Source: Loxodes magnus (taxonomy: Eukaryota > Ciliophora > Karyorelictea > Loxodida > Loxodidae). Taken from it: DNA of 64,000 nt. This document shows, piece by piece, positions 61,209-64,000 of this stretch (its first letter is position 1; every line of letters starts with the position of its first letter). A program made the position numbers and the translations under genes. Where the stretch lies: NCBI GenBank assembly GCA_946699065.1, contig CAMPDV010000011.1:992001-1056000 (forward strand), read 5' to 3'. The notes under the pieces are model-generated. The model was not told where the DNA came from. It did not search any database and saw only the letters and a program-made list of their open reading frames with translations.

Positions 61209-64000
61209 TATAAATTAATTCAAATTTCAAACTTAATTTGGTTATAAAGGTATCGTTAGTTAATTAAAGCAGTTCTTATAATTATCATTTATAATATTCT
61301 CTTTAAAGATACTTTACTGAAGTATATTAAATTTGTTATGACTTTACTAAAAATAGCCATTTATAACTATACACTTGTAAATACAAATATAATTTCTGGC
61401 TTAAGGTATTATAAATATTAAATCTAAGGTAAATTTGCTTTATAAGACTGCTTGCTTATTCAACTTTGTCTTAATCTTATTATTATATGAAAGGTCATGT
61501 ATCTTTATTAAATCACTAGATTTAGTAAATAGAATAGCTTAAAAGTATGAATAGTTTATCTTTAATATTTATGTTAAATAACCTAAAATTAATCACCTCT
61601 AGTAAATTTATAGATATTCGGTTATTAAAATTTAATAGCCTGATTAATTAAGATTATCAAATACCTAAGAGGCTAACTTTAAAGGTGATTATATTCCCTC
61701 TTATTAATAGATATATAAATTCTAGTGCTTTCTATATTTATTTAATAAAGAAAAGTGATTAGTATTATTACTCTTATCCACTTAAATCTATTCACTAGAA
61801 TACCTATATTTGAAAGTACTATTAATACCTTATTTTAAATTTTAAGCTTTTTAATAATATTTAATTATACTATTTTATAAATATTAGTTAAGGAAAGATT
61901 GCAGAATTAAAATATTTAAGCAATACTGAACAAATATTTAACTAGTTCAATTTCTAATTTTAAGTAGTTGATATATTTAAGGCTAAGTTAAATGGATATT
62001 TCTAATTTAGTTATAAAAGAGATAATTTAGCTATTCTATTTAGTGCTTAGCTTAGAAAACTCTAAAATATTTAGATAGAATGGAAAATTATCATATAAGA
62101 TAAAAGATTGAACCATTCTAAATTAGTATCTTAAGAATTATTTGTAATTTTCTAATTACTTGCAGTTAAAATTTATAAATACATTCTATTTGGATTTTAG
62201 CTATATCAATACCTTTAGGATAATTTTAAGCATGACGTATCCAAGATAAGGGAAAAAGGAGAAATTAGTATTTAATAAAATAAAAAGTGCAAAGCACTAT
62301 ATAAAAAGGATAAAGATTATACTTTATTAGAAGGAAGTTAATAAAACAATAGCTAGCACATTTATTTTCAAAAATTTAAAGTTGGCTCTTAGGAACTTTA
62401 GTAAATTTGAATTGATTCAGATTAGCTTTATATAATCTATTAATAATTACTTTTATCTTATTTTAGCATTTCAATTACTCTTATTATTAAGCAGGTTACT
62501 ATTCAAATTCTTAAAGCACTTTGTCTAAGATTTTATAATTTCTATTTAAATAAGAAGTAGTATGTTAATGTCAAGTTATATTAAAATTTGACGAATATGA
62601 ATACTAAAATAAAAATACTGCCTAGTTAACTTAAAAATTTAAGATTGAATTCGAGCAAAATTTATTTATTTATTGCGATTAGACTTTTTGAATCATTTAA
62701 ATTCCTTCACAATAGAAAAACTTACTAAATGAATAATGATATCAGTTCTATTTTAAAATTTATTTTATTGTGTATATATATTTCAATGAAGATAATAAAA
62801 TAACTACAAGAATCTTATTTTTTATTATTTATTTTCTTTGTTTTTATTATAAATCTAAAAATCAAATTTTAGTCAAAATTCGCTTTTTAAACCACAATTT
62901 TTATCATTAGTTATATAAGTATTTAAGTATTTCACAGAGATAATTACATGGTTTAATCTAAAGTAAATGCTTAATAATTACAATTATTAATTCTCTTTTT
63001 ATTTAATTTAACAATGCTGAATGTCTTTACATAGTTTAGTTCTTAATTTTTATTTTTTAATCAACAAAGAGCAATTATATCTTTTTCTTAACAAGCTACT
63101 ACTACTATCAAGTTTGAAAACTAAAATTAAACTACTTTTCTTCATTATCAGAAATATATCTTACATTTAAATTGCAAACTGTTTTACATATTGTCTATTT
63201 TAAGCTACTTCATTGGAAAAATAGGATTTACTTAATTGGTTTATCACAAAGTCAATAATCTTAATAGTTATCTTTTTATATAAATTTAAATCTTTCTATC
63301 AATCAAAGATTGATATAGCAAAAGTTTTAATTGTCTGGATTTTACTCTAAACCTTAGAGAAGTTTATATTAATCCTATATAGAAAGATTCCATTATGAAG
63401 ATTATTTGATCTTGTTAAGGTTTTAAGATTATGATTATTAAATAAGCATCATTACACATGTTTGTTCCTTTTAGTAGAAGGTTCTTACTAATGCATTAAG
63501 AGAATGTTCAAACTAAAAGCAATAATATAACTATCTCAAATAATTCCAAGCTAATAATCACAAAACTTTTTTATAAGCTAAAAGTGTTTAATATGTTAGA
63601 TTGCTTAAATTAAAAATTAGAGTTTATTTAGACCAATTAGATTTTAAGAGTAAAATACAGCATTTAATTTGTATTATATTTTGATAGCTATTATTAACTT
63701 TATTTTAAGGAATATAAGAATTAGTTTAATCTTATTAACTTTAAGCTACTAACTTCTACATCAATTATTTATTTTTTATATGCAAATCAGATTAAGATGA
63801 GCTTAGTCTATAATTAATTAGTTTTTTTCTTTAGTTAATAAATTGCAAAATTTAGGAAGCTTTAGAAGAGAATTATGTCAGTTATAATAGAAATTTCTAT
63901 AAAATAAAGTAATAAATGGATAGAATTAAAAAATTAAATTGTTTAATGCTTAAAGCACGTATCTTAATATCTCAAGAGTTTAGTTTATTTCCATAATAGA
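61209..64000. other. Long AT-rich spacer to the right edge
   Basis: No gene, RNA or repeat is recognised. The first 280 bases may be the tail of the SK channel gene if only TGA can stop. The remainder is plain AT-rich DNA. Confidence 0.5.

Noticed and set aside
1-64000. Possible telomere repeats, CRISPR arrays, rRNA or tRNA genes
   Set aside because: No C4A4-type repeats, spaced direct repeats, rRNA blocks or tRNA T-arm signatures were seen on reading; a covariance-model scan would be needed to exclude degenerate tRNAs.

Overview
The window reads as nuclear DNA of a ciliate with fully reassigned stop codons. TAA and TAG are read as Gln throughout, and TGA is read as Trp at invariant Trp sites, for example the P-E-W-I-A-P-N of a choline phosphotransferase, the W of an E2 fold and V-D-W-T of a Sey1-type GTPase. 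TGA also closes most of the same genes. This double use fits the karyorelict code (NCBI table 27, Loxodes-like) best; the Condylostoma code (table 28) is an alternative. Introns are tiny: seven were found, 17 to 20 nt each, all GT..AG. Gene bodies are more GC-rich than the very AT-rich spacers. No tRNA, rRNA, telomere repeat or recognisable transposon was found.

Layout, left to right. 1-743: a partial Q/S-rich protein. 1596-2213: a START lipid-transfer protein. 3625-9158: a four-domain voltage-gated calcium-type channel. 10070-11431: a Q/N-rich protein. 12083-13726: a RING/TRAF zinc-finger coiled-coil protein. 14476-17202: a large Q/N-rich protein. 19026-20188: a choline/ethanolamine phosphotransferase. 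20398-24618: a remarkable E2 ubiquitin-conjugating enzyme fused to leucine-rich repeats and a C-terminal RRM-like fold. 26164-26637: an unknown protein. 29019-29483 (+): an unknown helical protein. 31678-33880: a Sey1/RHD3/atlastin-type ER fusion GTPase. 34907-35848: a coiled-coil protein with a ubiquitin-like domain. 36268-36612 (+): a tentative small protein. 36906-37757: a membrane-anchored coiled-coil protein. 40573-43134: inner-arm dynein intermediate chain (DNAI4/WDR78/IC138 type). 44941-45939 (+) and 46398-47099 (-): two basic low-complexity proteins that converge. 48166-49215 (+): an AP endonuclease. 50143-51624 and 51665-52525: an unknown protein closely downstream of a Brl1/Brr6 nuclear-envelope protein. 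54306-55250: a SHIPPO/ODF3-type STPGR-repeat protein. 56932-57618 (+): a DNAJC9-like J protein. 58960-61208 (+): an SK-type calcium-activated potassium channel. The rest is AT-rich spacer.

The genes are unrelated housekeeping, ciliary, membrane-excitability and ubiquitin-related functions, as in an ordinary eukaryotic chromosome; there is no operon logic. The calcium channel, the SK channel, the inner-arm dynein chain and the STPGR protein fit a motile ciliated cell with calcium-controlled beating. Because only TGA can stop translation and it is rare, almost any frame stays open for hundreds of bases. Gene calls therefore rest on conserved motifs, GC and composition shifts, exact ATG-to-TGA frame closure and intron-corrected frame continuity, not on open frame length.
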